64,000 bases of DNA from Chryseobacterium hagamense (GCF_007991455.1 NZ_BJYJ01000010.1:109326-173325), one strand, 5' to 3'; shown: positions 1 through 9,432, numbered from the stretch's first letter. A program made the numbers and translations. The notes: generated from the sequence alone by a model not told the origin.

Positions 1-22
1 ACCAACGCTCAGACTTTGAACC

Positions 23-481
23 TTAACCTTTAAATTCGATTGATACATTGAACCATTCATCATCAAATTTCGGACTGTATTTTTTATAGAAATCAATGGC
101 CGGCTCATTCCAGTTCAGCACCTGGAAAACCATGCCGCTGTAGTTATTTGATTTTCCATAATCCATGATGGCTTCAAACAACTTCCGGCCGATCTGTTTT
201 CCACGCATCTGTTCGGTGACTACCAGATCTTCCAGATACAGCCTTCTGCCCTTCCAGGTTGAATACCGATCGTAATACAAAGAAATCCCGACAATATTCC
301 CGTCAGCCTCTGCCACGAAAGCACCCCAGACCGGAGCCGTTCCGAATCCGTCTTCGGTAAACTGTTCCAGCGTTAACGTGACTTCATGCAATGCCTTTTC
401 ATAGACCGCCAGTTCTTTTATCAGTTCCAGCATCGGCGCGCAATCCTCACAGACGGCTTTCCTTATGGTCACTCCATCCAT
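23..481 (-). CDS. GNAT N-acetyltransferase, SSAT/thialysine-acetyltransferase-like
   Basis: The 152-residue protein is a complete single-domain GNAT acetyltransferase that should transfer an acetyl group from acetyl-CoA to an amine in the cytosol. The acetyl-CoA loop is visible as RGKQIGRKLF (about residues 92-101), preceded by LYLEDLVV. The stretch YSTWKGRRLYLEDLVV closely resembles the corresponding part of spermidine/spermine and thialysine N-acetyltransferases, so a polyamine or lysine-analogue substrate is likely but unproven. Its start codon overlaps the stop of the upstream MoxR gene by one base (TAATG), so the two are probably translated as one unit although no functional link is known. 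The exact substrate cannot be read from the sequence. Confidence 0.85.
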   Translation of the reverse strand: MDGVTIRKAVCEDCAPMLELIKELAVYEKALHEVTLTLEQFTEDGFGTAPVWGAFVAEADGNIVGISLYYDRYSTWKGRRLYLEDLVVTEQMRGKQIGRKLFEAIMDYGKSNNYSGMVFQVLNWNEPAIDFYKKYSPKFDDEWFNVSIEFKG

Positions 482-1485
482 TATGGCGCCTGGATTTTCG
501 CTAAAATTCTATTGACGATTTCTTCCGAAGAAATTTCTTCCGCTTCCGCTTCAAAGGTTAAACCAATTCTGTGTCTAAGCACATCTTTTGCCAATGCTTT
601 CACATCCTCCGGAATAACAAAAGCCCTTCCTCTCAGGAACGCATAGGCTCTGGACGCAATCGCCAGGTTAATGGATGCCCTAGGAGAAGCTCCGAAGCCG
701 ATATAGTTTTTCAGTTCCGCCAGTCCGTAATTTTCAGGAAAACGGGTGGCAAATACCATATCGAGGATGTATTTCTCAATTTTTTCGTCAAGATAAATCT
801 GGTTAATCAGCTCTTTTGCCGCCACGATATGTTCCAGGGAAATCACAGGTTTTACCGCCGGCTGATGGGAAGTGGAAACCATACGCATCACCAGCCTTTC
901 ATCTTCAAATTTAGGATAATCGATGGTACATTTCAGCATGAAACGATCGCTCTGTGCTTCCGGTAAAAGATAAGTTCCTTCCTGATCGATCGGGTTCTGG
1001 GTAGCCAACACAAGGAAAGGCTTCGGCAGCTTCATGGTCTCATCACCGATCGTCACCTGTTTTTCCTGCATCACCTCCAGCAGGGCCGACTGCACTTTGG
1101 CCGGTGCCCGGTTGATCTCATCTGCCAGTACGAAATTGGCAAATACCGGACCTCTTTTAATTGAGAAGTCGTTGTCTTTTACATTATAGATCATGGTTCC
1201 CACGACATCCGCAGGCAGCAGATCCGGCGTAAACTGAATCCTGGAAAATTCTCCGTGAACCGCTTCCGCCAAAGTTTTGATCGCCAGGGTTTTTGCCAGT
1301 CCCGGAACTCCTTCCAGAAGGACGTGCCCATTCCCTAAAAGTCCTATCAAAAGACGGTCGATCATATATTCTTGACCGATGATCACTTTGTTGATTTCTT
1401 CGCGAAGACGGGAAAAATAGAAGTTCGCCTCCTTTACCTGTTCGGTTAGCTGACGAATATCATCCGCCTGATATGTATCTGACAT
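481..1485 (-). CDS. MoxR family AAA+ ATPase
   Basis: A 334-residue MoxR-type AAA+ ATPase, a chaperone-like family that helps mature or activate partner proteins, often through VWA-domain partners. Walker A is seen in LLEGVPGLAKTLAIKTLA, Walker B in VLADEINRAPAKVQSALLE, and sensor 1 in LATQNPIDQEGTY. The C-terminal lid carries the family's GASPRASI motif. I chose the ATG at 1485 (MSDTYQADD) because the 15 residues a farther upstream ATG would add are hydrophobic and atypical. In Bacteroidota such ATPases usually sit beside DUF58 and BatA-type genes; none is here, so its client is unknown. It is translationally coupled to the GNAT gene downstream and divergent from the DinB gene. Confidence 0.9.
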   Translation of the reverse strand: MSDTYQADDIRQLTEQVKEANFYFSRLREEINKVIIGQEYMIDRLLIGLLGNGHVLLEGVPGLAKTLAIKTLAEAVHGEFSRIQFTPDLLPADVVGTMIYNVKDNDFSIKRGPVFANFVLADEINRAPAKVQSALLEVMQEKQVTIGDETMKLPKPFLVLATQNPIDQEGTYLLPEAQSDRFMLKCTIDYPKFEDERLVMRMVSTSHQPAVKPVISLEHIVAAKELINQIYLDEKIEKYILDMVFATRFPENYGLAELKNYIGFGASPRASINLAIASRAYAFLRGRAFVIPEDVKALAKDVLRHRIGLTFEAEAEEISSEEIVNRILAKIQAP

Positions 1486-1686
1486 AGTCTTATTTAAAAT
1501 AATTGGTAAATTTCTAATAAATACTTGCATTAATCAACACAAAAAGTGCCATCTTTGAGTTAAAGTTTGTTAAATAATCCGCTATGGATGTGAGATTCCA
1601 AACCCTTGTATCGCTTAAAATTCAGGAAGGTGATTTATGTTTTTCATAAAAATATATAAATTTTACTTCAATGCCCCTTTCAAAAA

Positions 1687-1717
1687 TTGTCATATCCAGT
1701 TTATTAAACTATTTTTG
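1687..1717 (+). promoter_or_regulatory. Bacteroidota-type promoter for the DinB operon
   Basis: TTG at 1687-1689 and TATTTTTG at 1710-1717 are separated by exactly 20 bases, matching the TTG-N19-21-TAnnTTTG consensus of the Bacteroidota primary sigma factor. The predicted transcript would start roughly 10-15 bases before the ATG at 1738, leaving a very short leader. Confidence 0.75.
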
Positions 1718-1737
1718 GTGATTAAAAAATTTGCAAA

Positions 1738-2208
1738 ATGAATTATCATTTTCAAGCGCACCGGCAGGTCCGGAAGAATCTTCTCGATATCTTACAGAAT
1801 ACTTCGTATGAAGATCTTTTGCTGATTCCTGACGGCTTTAACAACAACCTGTACTGGAACATTGCCCATACAGTAGCTACCCAGCAGCTCCTCCATTATT
1901 ACCTGAGCGGAAATCCTTTCAGAATCGATAAATACTGGATCGAAACCTATAAGAAAGGAACCCTGCCTAATCTGGATGTCCAGAAATCGGAAGTGGAAGA
2001 CCTGGAGTTCCTGCTGACGGAAACTTCAAAAATCCTGATGAAAGATTACGACAGCGACCTGTTTTCAGATTACACGCCCTACACTACCAGTTTCGGAATG
2101 GACCTGAAAAGCATCCAGGATGCGATTATCTTTAATAATATGCATGAGAGCCTGCACTACGGATATGCGCTGGCGCAAAAGAGAGCGATCTTAGGCGAGA
2201 AATATTAA
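1738..2208 (+). CDS. DinB family protein
   Basis: A 156-residue four-helix-bundle DinB/YfiT-like protein. This superfamily usually binds a divalent metal through three histidines and includes thiol (often bacillithiol) S-transferases. Candidate ligands are the His of NIAHTVATQ (about residue 47) and the two His of NNMHESLHYG (about residues 136 and 140). It carries a strong promoter and is followed after 7 bases by an unknown gene and then rlmB. A YpdA-like reductase at 10229-11194 fits a thiol-metabolism context for the genome, but that link is inference; the substrate is unknown. Confidence 0.85.
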   Translation: MNYHFQAHRQVRKNLLDILQNTSYEDLLLIPDGFNNNLYWNIAHTVATQQLLHYYLSGNPFRIDKYWIETYKKGTLPNLDVQKSEVEDLEFLLTETSKILMKDYDSDLFSDYTPYTTSFGMDLKSIQDAIIFNNMHESLHYGYALAQKRAILGEKY

Positions 2209-2215
2209 AAATAGG

Positions 2216-2551
2216 ATGTCTGTAAGAGGAAGTTTTTATTTTAGAATAACAAGTGCCGGTAATTTAATCGGAGAATATTTTAATAACTATGGAAATATTT
2301 GTCTTTCCGAAAGTGCAAACAGAACCGATTCGGGATCTGGATTTGCAGGAACCTATATGACATCTTGGATCGAAAGACAAAACAGCGCATTGATAAGCCG
2401 CCTGACTATTGAATCAATTTCAGAAAATATGTTCACTTTAGTCTGGGCAGATTTAAATAATGAAATTATATTTCGAGGAAAAGCCTCACTTTTAGAAGAA
2501 AATATTATTTACGGATACTACTCCGGAAGACAATTTATACAAGAACATTAA
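2216..2551 (+). CDS. Hypothetical protein between DinB and rlmB
   Basis: A 111-residue protein I do not recognise. It has no signal peptide or membrane segment; predicted strands alternate (SVRGSFYFRI, FTLVWADLN, IIFRGKASL, IIYGYYSG), suggesting a small beta-sheet or beta-barrel fold. It starts 7 bases after the DinB stop, and its TAA overlaps the rlmB ATG (TAATG), so it is well embedded in the operon and probably real. Its base composition is visibly more AT-rich than either neighbour, a hint of later insertion into an older DinB-rlmB pair. No function is proposed. Confidence 0.7.
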   Translation: MSVRGSFYFRITSAGNLIGEYFNNYGNICLSESANRTDSGSGFAGTYMTSWIERQNSALISRLTIESISENMFTLVWADLNNEIIFRGKASLLEENIIYGYYSGRQFIQEH

Positions 2552-3309
2552 TGAATAACAACGATAAAAAGGACGATTTCATCTTTGGATTACGTCCGGT
2601 GATTGAAGCTATTGAAGCGGGAAAAACAATTGACAAGGTCTTTGTGCAGAATGCGCTGCAGGGACCGATTTATGCTGAACTTAAAGCTATTTTAGCTCAA
2701 AATAAAATCCGTCCCAACTATGTGCCGGTTGAAAAACTGAACCGTTTTACCAGGAAAAACCATCAGGGGGTGGTGGCCTTCATTTCGGACGTTCCTTTTC
2801 ATAAAGTGGAGGATATTGTGCCCCAGCTTTTCGAAGAAGGAAAGACCCCTTTCCTATTGATTTTAGACCGATTGACCGATGTGAGGAACTTCGGAGCGAT
2901 CTGCAGAACTGCAGAATGTGTGGGGGTGGATGCCGTGATTATTCCGGAAAAAGGAGCGGCACCGATCAATTCGGATGCCATTAAAACATCGGCGGGCGCT
3001 TTATATAATGTGAAAATATGCAAGGCCCCGAACCTGGCTCATGTCGTGGATTTCCTTCAGCAGAGCGGAATTTCCGTATATGCGGCCAGTGAAAAAGCCG
3101 AAAAGCTGATTTACGACGTTAACTTTACAGAACCATGCGCAGTCGTAATGGGAAATGAGGAAACGGGAATATCCAAAGAAGTCCTGCACCATGCTGACGA
3201 TAAAATCAAGCTTCCTATTGAAGGAAAAACCCAGTCTTTAAATGTTTCCGTTGCCTGCGGAGCGATTTTATATGAAGCGGTACGGCAGAAATTCACCAAA
3301 GCCAATTAA
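2551..3309 (+). CDS. rlmB: 23S rRNA (guanosine-2'-O)-methyltransferase RlmB, TrmH family
   Basis: A 252-residue SPOUT methyltransferase of the TrmH/RlmB type, which 2'-O-methylates a conserved guanosine of 23S rRNA (G2251 in E. coli) using SAM. The N-terminal substrate-binding domain (FGLRPVIEAIEAGK, about 10-80) precedes the knotted domain with motif 1 LDRLTDVRNFGAICRTAE, motif 2 VMGNEETGIS and motif 3 LNVSVACGAILYEA. Length and motif order match RlmB. It is translationally coupled to the small unknown gene upstream, and a lipoprotein gene follows 24 bases later. Other TrmH-family targets cannot be excluded without alignment. Confidence 0.9.
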   Translation: MNNNDKKDDFIFGLRPVIEAIEAGKTIDKVFVQNALQGPIYAELKAILAQNKIRPNYVPVEKLNRFTRKNHQGVVAFISDVPFHKVEDIVPQLFEEGKTPFLLILDRLTDVRNFGAICRTAECVGVDAVIIPEKGAAPINSDAIKTSAGALYNVKICKAPNLAHVVDFLQQSGISVYAASEKAEKLIYDVNFTEPCAVVMGNEETGISKEVLHHADDKIKLPIEGKTQSLNVSVACGAILYEAVRQKFTKAN

Positions 3310-3333
3310 TTAATCAACATTAAAAAATTCCAA

Positions 3334-4386
3334 ATGAAAAATATAGCAGCATTAGCGCTGATTTCAACCATAGCTTTAGTTTCGTGCAATAAAAAAGAAA
3401 CGGCAAAAATAACGAAAGTAGATCCTAAAACCGGAAAAACCATCACCGTGGAAGTTCCGGCCGATTCCGTGGCGAAAGTGGAAGAAAATCCTGCTATCAA
3501 AGACTCTGCAGGGATCTATACACAAACCTTTAAACTGGAAAAAGGGAAAACCTATCCGCTGACGACCTATCAGAGAGATACCAAAACCATGACGGATCCC
3601 AACGGGAAAACCATCAACGCCACCAGCGAATCTACGGACGAGATGTCTTTTATGGTCAATGACATCAAAGGAAATGTTTACGACATCACCCTGAATCTTA
3701 TTGCCAAGAGAAACTCCCAGACTGCTCAGGGGAAAACCCTTGTGGTGGACACCAAATTGCCGATCCCGAAAGAAGACGATCTGAAGATGATCTGGAACAT
3801 CAACAGGGCACTGACGGGAAATAAACTGAACATGAAAATGGACACGAAAGGAAACGTTATTTCCATTACCGGATTCGATGCAGTTTACAACAAAGTGGCT
3901 AATTCCGTAGGCACACTGATTAAAGATAAGAATCAGAAAGAAAGTGTAGTGGCCAGCCTTAAAGAATCCTTCAATGAAAAAGTGCTGAAAGATCAGTTCA
4001 CCAAAAACCTGACGATCATTCCTAAAAAAGGAGCTAAAATCGGAGGAAAATGGTCCAACAGTGAAAATGCTGACGCCCAGGGAAGAATCAAAGTAACCTC
4101 GAATTATACGCTGAAAAGTGCAGGAAACGGTGTGGTCGAGATTTCCGTTTCGGGAGGAATTCCTAAAAAGGTGGAAAAACAGAACCAGGGCGATGTTACC
4201 CACAGCTTAAGCAGCGAGCTCGCACAGAACGGAACCATTAAGTTTGACCAGAATACGGGATGGATCAAAAACCAGAACATTTCCGTAAAGACCACCCAGA
4301 TCGAAAGTATTTCGAAAGGAAAAGAATCCCAGTCGATGACCAGTGTCTCCAATTCTTCCGTGATGGTGAACCCGACAGCTAAATAG
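3334..4386 (+). CDS. DUF6263 family lipoprotein
   Basis: A 350-residue lipoprotein. The N-terminus is a short hydrophobic signal with lipobox LVSC (Cys18) followed by NKKE, so it should be lipidated and exported to the outer or inner membrane. The rest is lysine- and threonine-rich, beta-strand-dominated, with repeats of G-K-T phrases and the DUF6263-like architecture common in Flavobacteriia. No catalytic motif is visible and the function is unknown. It follows rlmB by 24 bases and may be read from the same transcript. Confidence 0.75.
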   Translation: MKNIAALALISTIALVSCNKKETAKITKVDPKTGKTITVEVPADSVAKVEENPAIKDSAGIYTQTFKLEKGKTYPLTTYQRDTKTMTDPNGKTINATSESTDEMSFMVNDIKGNVYDITLNLIAKRNSQTAQGKTLVVDTKLPIPKEDDLKMIWNINRALTGNKLNMKMDTKGNVISITGFDAVYNKVANSVGTLIKDKNQKESVVASLKESFNEKVLKDQFTKNLTIIPKKGAKIGGKWSNSENADAQGRIKVTSNYTLKSAGNGVVEISVSGGIPKKVEKQNQGDVTHSLSSELAQNGTIKFDQNTGWIKNQNISVKTTQIESISKGKESQSMTSVSNSSVMVNPTAK

Positions 4387-4482
4387 ATACAGGACTTCAG
4401 GGGTTGAAGAGTTTGAGTGTATGGCCATCTGACCGGCGGTCTGCAAAACCGGACTTTAACGTAAAAACTTACATAAAAAATT

Positions 4483-4707
4483 ATGAAATATATTCTTGAG
4501 CTCGTACTCAGCGCCATTATTATTTTCTTCGTCTGGAATATTCTTAAAAGGGTATTCTTCAAGACATTTTACAGTTACCGGTTCAATAACCAGAACAATA
4601 ATAGCAAGCCGGATCTACAAAACTCTGACAAGAATAACCAGAGCCTCAACTGGGATGCGGAAACCGTAGACTATGAGGAGGTAAAAGAAAACAAGGACAA
4701 AAAATAA
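4483..4707 (+). CDS. Small membrane protein, DUF4834-like
   Basis: A 74-residue protein with one N-terminal transmembrane helix (about residues 4-22, LELVLSAIIIFFVWNIL) and a polar, Asn- and acid-rich cytoplasmic tail ending in KENKDKK. This matches the layout of the DUF4834 family of Bacteroidota, found directly upstream of YfhO genes; here YfhO begins 33 bases downstream. The role is unknown; a partner or modulator of YfhO is a neighbourhood-based guess. Confidence 0.7.
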   Translation: MKYILELVLSAIIIFFVWNILKRVFFKTFYSYRFNNQNNNSKPDLQNSDKNNQSLNWDAETVDYEEVKENKDKK

Positions 4708-4740
4708 CCATTCCGACAAGTAAAGATCATAACCATCCAC

Positions 4741-7275
4741 ATGGCGAAAAATAAAAACCTGATTTATATTGCAATTTCATTAGTTGTATTTATCGTTTTA
4801 GCATTTTTATACTCCACCCCCGTTATTACGGGAAAACAGCTTTTCCAGCATGACATCGTGCAGTACCGCGGCGGAGCCAAAGAACTTCTCGATTACCGGG
4901 ACGCTGCCGGAAAGGAAACGTACTGGAGCGACTCCATGTTCGGAGGGATGCCGACGTATCAGATGGGAAGCCGGTTTGAAGGGGATATTATCAAAAACAT
5001 CGACTCCAAGCTGAACTTTTTCCCGCGGCCCGTCAATTACCTGTTCTTACTTGCGGCAGGCTTTTTCCTGCTGGGAATGGTCGTGGTGAGAAACTGGAAA
5101 TATGCCCTCCTGGGTGCTACTTTTTTCAGTCTTTCCACTTATTTTTATATTGCTATTGCAGCCGGGCACAACGGTAAAATCAATACCATTGAGTATTTTG
5201 CCCCGCTTTTAGCCGGTATCCTTCTGGTGTACATCCGGAAGCAGTACATTTGGGGATTCATCGTTACCACCCTTTTCATGGGGCTTCAGATTGCGGCGAA
5301 CCATCCGCAGATGACGTATTATCTGTTTCTGGCATTAGGGTTTTTATTCCTGTCCGAACTCATCAGGACGATCCAGAAAAAGACACCGGTAAAACACTTC
5401 CTGATCTCTTCAGGAATTATAGCCGCTTCATGTTTGATAGGCGTAGGAATGAACTCCCAGAGGATCATGGCCAACTCCGAATATATTAAAGAAACCGTCC
5501 GCGGAAAGCAGATCCTTACCAACGAAAGCCATACCGGCGGAGATTCCGGGATGGACAAGGAAAGCATGCTGATGTGGAGCTACGGAAAGCTGGAAACGCT
5601 GAACCTTTTCATCCCCAGACTGATGGGCGGCGGAAGCCAGGAACCGGAAGGCAAGGAAATGATGGCGAAAATCCAGGAACTGGTTCAGCAGAATGTAAGT
5701 TCACAGGCTGAATATGACAGGATTTCCAAAGGCTTCGGAAGCCTTACATATTGGGGCGACCAGCCGGGAACTTCGGGACCGGCCTATCAGGGAGCGATTG
5801 TATGTTTCCTTGCACTTTTAGGATTTTTCTTTGCCTGGAAAAAATACCGTTACTGGATCCTGGGCGCTTCGATTCTTACGGTTTTCCTGGCATGGGGCAG
5901 CAACTTCATGGCGCTTTCCGATTTCTTTATCGATTTTATTCCTTTCTACAACAAATTCAGGGCACCGTCTTCCATCCTGGTGGTCGTGGAATTGTTATTC
6001 CCTCTCATCGCCATTATCGGATTGTACCGGTTCTTTGCGGATAACGAATTAACCCAGGAATATAAACAGAGAATCCTCCTGTATGTGGGCGGCGGGACCT
6101 TAGGCTTTGTCCTGATCCTGCTGCTCTTCGGAAAATCCCTTTTGGGTTTCCAGACGGAAAATGAAAAGACTTACCTCCCTCCTTTCCTGTTGGATTATCT
6201 GGTAGATGAAAGATTTAAAATGTTCAGGATCGACGCTATTAAAGCGTTCTTTTATGTGGCGATTACCGTTGCGGCCTTATTTATGGTTTTAAAACAGAAG
6301 CTGAATCAGAACATTGCTCTGATAATAATCGGGGTTGTGAGTTTATTCGATTTATGGACGGTAAACAAGCGGTATCTGAATGATGAAAACTATGTAGATA
6401 AGGTCTTTGCCGAAAATCCTTTCCAGACGGAAAGCTCGGATCTTCTGGCTGAAAAGGCACAGGGAAATCCGAACCTGGAATCGATCCTTGCCAATGTAAA
6501 TGTGAATAAAACCCTGGAGACAATTGCCGAAAAAGACAAAACGCATTACCGGATTTTCAACAATATCCTGGGAACCTTCAGCGAGACGAATACTTCGTAC
6601 TTTAAACCGTCTATCGGAGGATACCACGCGGTAAAGCTGAGAAGATACGATGATGTCATCAACGAATATTTCCAGGTGATGGACTCGGTGAAAGTTCCGA
6701 ATATCCTGAATCTTCTGAATGCCAAATACCTGGTTTTGGGCGGACCGGAACAGCCACAGGCAATGCCGAATCCAAAAGCCAACGGAAACGCGTGGTTTGT
6801 GAGTGATCTGAAATTTACGGATTCCCCGAACCAGGAAATTAAGGCCATCGGTACCATCAACAGTAAAAAAACAGCGGTTATCGCATCTTCCGACCGGAAA
6901 TATTTTGAAGGAAAACCGGTTGAGGCCGATTCCACCGCATTTATCAATTTAACAAAATACCAACCGAACGAGCTGGAATTCAGGTCTCAGTCGAAAACGC
7001 CGCAGCTGGCTGTATTTTCAGAGATTTATTATCCTCACGGCTGGAAGATGTTTATTGATGAGAAAGAAGTACCTTACCTCAAAGCCGACTACCTTTTGCG
7101 TGCCGTACACGTTCCTGCAGGAAGCCACCACGTACGCATGGTCTTTGAACCGGAAGTCATCGAAAAAGGAAAATGGATTTCACTAATCTGCTTCGGGTTG
7201 TTCATTATTTTGAGCGGACTGGGGATATTTTTCCTTTACCGCAAAACAGACAAAAGAAAAGTGGCTGAATTATAG
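4741..7275 (+). CDS. YfhO family large membrane protein
   Basis: An 844-residue multi-pass inner-membrane protein of the YfhO family (GT-C-like fold). About a dozen hydrophobic helices occupy residues 7-550 (for example LIYIAISLVVFIVLAFLY near the start), followed by an extracytoplasmic beta-rich domain and a final helix (ISLICFGLFIILSGLGIFF) before a short basic tail. In Firmicutes YfhO-type proteins take part in glycosylation of lipoteichoic acid; in Bacteroidota the substrate is unknown, but transfer of sugar from a polyprenyl carrier to a surface glycan is the family expectation. The DUF4834-like protein upstream and the glycosyltransferase downstream fit a cell-surface glycan role. Confidence 0.85.
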   Translation: MAKNKNLIYIAISLVVFIVLAFLYSTPVITGKQLFQHDIVQYRGGAKELLDYRDAAGKETYWSDSMFGGMPTYQMGSRFEGDIIKNIDSKLNFFPRPVNYLFLLAAGFFLLGMVVVRNWKYALLGATFFSLSTYFYIAIAAGHNGKINTIEYFAPLLAGILLVYIRKQYIWGFIVTTLFMGLQIAANHPQMTYYLFLALGFLFLSELIRTIQKKTPVKHFLISSGIIAASCLIGVGMNSQRIMANSEYIKETVRGKQILTNESHTGGDSGMDKESMLMWSYGKLETLNLFIPRLMGGGSQEPEGKEMMAKIQELVQQNVSSQAEYDRISKGFGSLTYWGDQPGTSGPAYQGAIVCFLALLGFFFAWKKYRYWILGASILTVFLAWGSNFMALSDFFIDFIPFYNKFRAPSSILVVVELLFPLIAIIGLYRFFADNELTQEYKQRILLYVGGGTLGFVLILLLFGKSLLGFQTENEKTYLPPFLLDYLVDERFKMFRIDAIKAFFYVAITVAALFMVLKQKLNQNIALIIIGVVSLFDLWTVNKRYLNDENYVDKVFAENPFQTESSDLLAEKAQGNPNLESILANVNVNKTLETIAEKDKTHYRIFNNILGTFSETNTSYFKPSIGGYHAVKLRRYDDVINEYFQVMDSVKVPNILNLLNAKYLVLGGPEQPQAMPNPKANGNAWFVSDLKFTDSPNQEIKAIGTINSKKTAVIASSDRKYFEGKPVEADSTAFINLTKYQPNELEFRSQSKTPQLAVFSEIYYPHGWKMFIDEKEVPYLKADYLLRAVHVPAGSHHVRMVFEPEVIEKGKWISLICFGLFIILSGLGIFFLYRKTDKRKVAEL

Positions 7276-7434
7276 AAATTCAAAAGTCTGAAAAAGCGGT
7301 GTATTGATGATTACGCAGAAATATAGAACGGACCTGAGGCACTCCGGTAAATTTCAATGTAAAAAATAGCTATCATTTTGGTCATGAAACATTCATCAAT
7401 AAGTGTTTTGACCAACCTGACTAAAATATAAATG

Positions 7435-7442
7435 TACATTTG
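7435..7442 (+). promoter_or_regulatory. Candidate -7 box (TACATTTG) for the glycosyltransferase gene
   Basis: TACATTTG matches TAnnTTTG exactly and lies 65 bases before the ATG at 7508. The nearest TTG (7408-7410) is 24 bases upstream, longer than the usual 19-21, so the -33 element is imperfect. Confidence 0.4.
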
Positions 7443-7507
7443 CCGACTGTTGAATAACCAATAGCCCTGATCGTCTTTTGCATCTTTTGCGGTAAAAATA
7501 ACAATCA

Positions 7508-8824
7508 ATGATTCCACAAAAAAAAATACTCATTATCACCTATTACTGGCCTCCTGCGGGAGGTCCCGGTGTTCAGAGATGGCTGAAGTTTGCCAAATAC
7601 CTGCCGGAAAACGGCTGGACCCCTGTGATCTATACACCGGAAAATCCAAGCTACCCTTTACTGGATGAAAGCCTGCTGAAAGATATTCCGGATGGTCTTG
7701 AGATTATAAAAACAAAAATCTGGGAACCGTATCAGCTGGCTGAAAAGCTGAACAAAAGCAATAAAAAATTCAAAGCCGGACAGTTTGATGTCGGCAACAA
7801 CCAGAGCTGGAAATCCAGGCTTTCGATCTGGGTACGCGGGAATTTCTTCATCCCTGATGCGAGGGTATTCTGGGTGAAACCATCCGTTAAGTTCCTGGAA
7901 CAGTATTTAAAGGAAAACAAAATCGATGCTGTGGTGACTTCAGGGCCGCCGCATTCCCTTCACCTTATCGGTTTGGCATTAAAAGAAAGGTTTCCCGATC
8001 TGAAATGGATTGCCGATTTCCGCGATCCCTGGACGGAAATTTCTTATTATAAACATTTAAAGCTTACCAAAAATTCCGACCGTAAGCACCGCCAACTGGA
8101 AAGTGAAGTCTTCAGGAACGCGGATATAACTCTGGCGACCAGCTACACCGATGCTGAAAACTTCAGAAAGAACGGTGCCCATGCCCTCTGCATTACCAAC
8201 GGATTTGATGAATCCGATGCCGGTTCACAAATCAGTAAATCAACAGCAGATGATCATCAGCAACGAAAGTTCACCCTCAGTTATATCGGGGTTCTGGAAC
8301 AGCTTAGAAATCCTGAAAACCTCTGGAAAGCTCTGGATGAACTGGTGAAAACAAATCGTGATTTTGCAGAAAGTTTCACTTTAAAATTCGCAGGAAGGAT
8401 CGATGATAAAATTTTAAACTCGATTGAACAATCAGCTTTAAAGAACCATATTACAAACCTGGGCTATCTTTCGCATGATAAGGCCATAAACGAAATGCAG
8501 GTTTCCGATATTCTACTGATTACCAATTTTCCGAATGTCTCTTCCAAAGGCATCATTCCGGGAAAGATTTTCGAATATCTGGCCACGGGAAAACAGATTA
8601 TTTCTTTCGGGCCTGATGAGGCCGATGTGGCTCGGATCCTTGAAGATACCCGGGCCGGTAAACACTTCAGCTATGATGATACCGCAGAAATCAAGGCATT
8701 CCTCCTTGAAAAATTTAAGCTGTGGAAAAACGGCCATTTAACTGCCAATATCCAAAATATTGAACAGTTTTCGAGAAGGCATCTGACGAAAAAGCTGGCT
8801 GAAATTTTAGACCGTTTCTTTTAA
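7508..8824 (+). CDS. Glycosyltransferase, GT4-like
   Basis: A 438-residue GT-B fold glycosyltransferase of the GT4 type. The N-terminal Rossmann half starts with ILIITYYWPPAGGPGVQRW, the characteristic opening of this family, and the C-terminal nucleotide-sugar half carries GKIFEYLATGKQIISFG, with Glu of the E(x)7E-type region. It should use a nucleotide-activated sugar at the cytoplasmic face to extend a surface polysaccharide or glycolipid. The gene lies downstream of YfhO but separated by 232 bases with its own -7 box, so it is probably transcribed independently. Sugar and acceptor are not predictable. Confidence 0.88.
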   Translation: MIPQKKILIITYYWPPAGGPGVQRWLKFAKYLPENGWTPVIYTPENPSYPLLDESLLKDIPDGLEIIKTKIWEPYQLAEKLNKSNKKFKAGQFDVGNNQSWKSRLSIWVRGNFFIPDARVFWVKPSVKFLEQYLKENKIDAVVTSGPPHSLHLIGLALKERFPDLKWIADFRDPWTEISYYKHLKLTKNSDRKHRQLESEVFRNADITLATSYTDAENFRKNGAHALCITNGFDESDAGSQISKSTADDHQQRKFTLSYIGVLEQLRNPENLWKALDELVKTNRDFAESFTLKFAGRIDDKILNSIEQSALKNHITNLGYLSHDKAINEMQVSDILLITNFPNVSSKGIIPGKIFEYLATGKQIISFGPDEADVARILEDTRAGKHFSYDDTAEIKAFLLEKFKLWKNGHLTANIQNIEQFSRRHLTKKLAEILDRFF

Positions 8825-9206
8825 CCGTACAGGATTTAACACATCAGTCATATCCCGTGAAAATATTTTAAGGTGAACTCGAAGAAGAACTGGAGCGAGC
8901 AGCCTGGAAGAGAGAAGCAGGATGCAGGAAGTCTGTCCCGTCAAAATATCATAAAGATCTTAATAATCAAACAAAACATTTTGTCATTCTATCTAAAATC
9001 CTGAATAAAACCGCCTTAATTTTATTTTGATTAAATAAGAGATTGAATATAAATTGAAAACAATCAAATTGGTATGGTCTTAAAGTCCTGAAAGGACTGA
9101 ATCATTGATTTATCCCACGAAGAATCTTTTGAATTAATTAAATATTTGACTGCGAATTGAATACAGTCGAATTCATGTTATTTTAGAGCAAATTAGAGGA
9201 AGTATA

Positions 9207-9286
9207 ACCATCAAATTCTCTCTTCGTGACTGATGTGTTAAAACAGAGCACCCGCCATTTGCCAAAATCCGTACAATCCATAAGAC
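9207..9286. repeat. Intergenic direct repeat, copy 1
   Basis: Shares with 9350-9431 the core ACTGATGTGTTAAAACAGAG, the preceding ACCATCAAATTCT and the following GCCATTTG, with several point differences. Similar short phrases (TGTGAAAATC then AATCTGTGG) recur at 53490-53515, so it is a dispersed family rather than a simple local duplication. Confidence 0.6.
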
Positions 9287-9349
9287 TTTTAACTGTAAAC
9301 ATTTTAAAAATCTTTGATTTTTATCTAAAGTGTTCTGAAATATACGCAA

Positions 9350-9431
9350 ACCATCAAATTCTTTCTTTATGACTGATGTGTTAAAACAGAGCATCTGCCA
9401 TTTGTGAAAATCCCTATAATCCGTGGGAGAC
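9350..9431. repeat. Intergenic direct repeat, copy 2
   Basis: Second copy of the repeat at 9207-9286; it ends one base before the stop of the minus-strand lipoprotein gene, so it lies in the 3' end of that transcript. Confidence 0.6.
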
Positions 9432-9432
9432 C

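Larger units (their letters stand above)
8825..9432. other. Intergenic region with degenerate repeats
   Basis: No convincing gene. It contains one copy of the CTTCCGG-type repeat (8901-8935 region, reading AGCAGGATGCAGGAAGTC) and a pair of about 80-base direct repeats (9207-9286 and 9350-9431). The weak minus-strand reading frame that spans the pair is made of the repeat itself and is rejected as a gene. Confidence 0.6.

Noticed and set aside
3376..4203. Long minus-strand frame opposite the DUF6263 lipoprotein gene
   Set aside because: Phe/His-rich composition typical of antisense frames of a Lys/Gly-rich gene; the + strand gene has a lipobox and good codon use.
7311..7517. Minus-strand reading frame before the glycosyltransferase gene
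   Set aside because: Overlaps the promoter region and the start of the real gene; no recognisable protein features.
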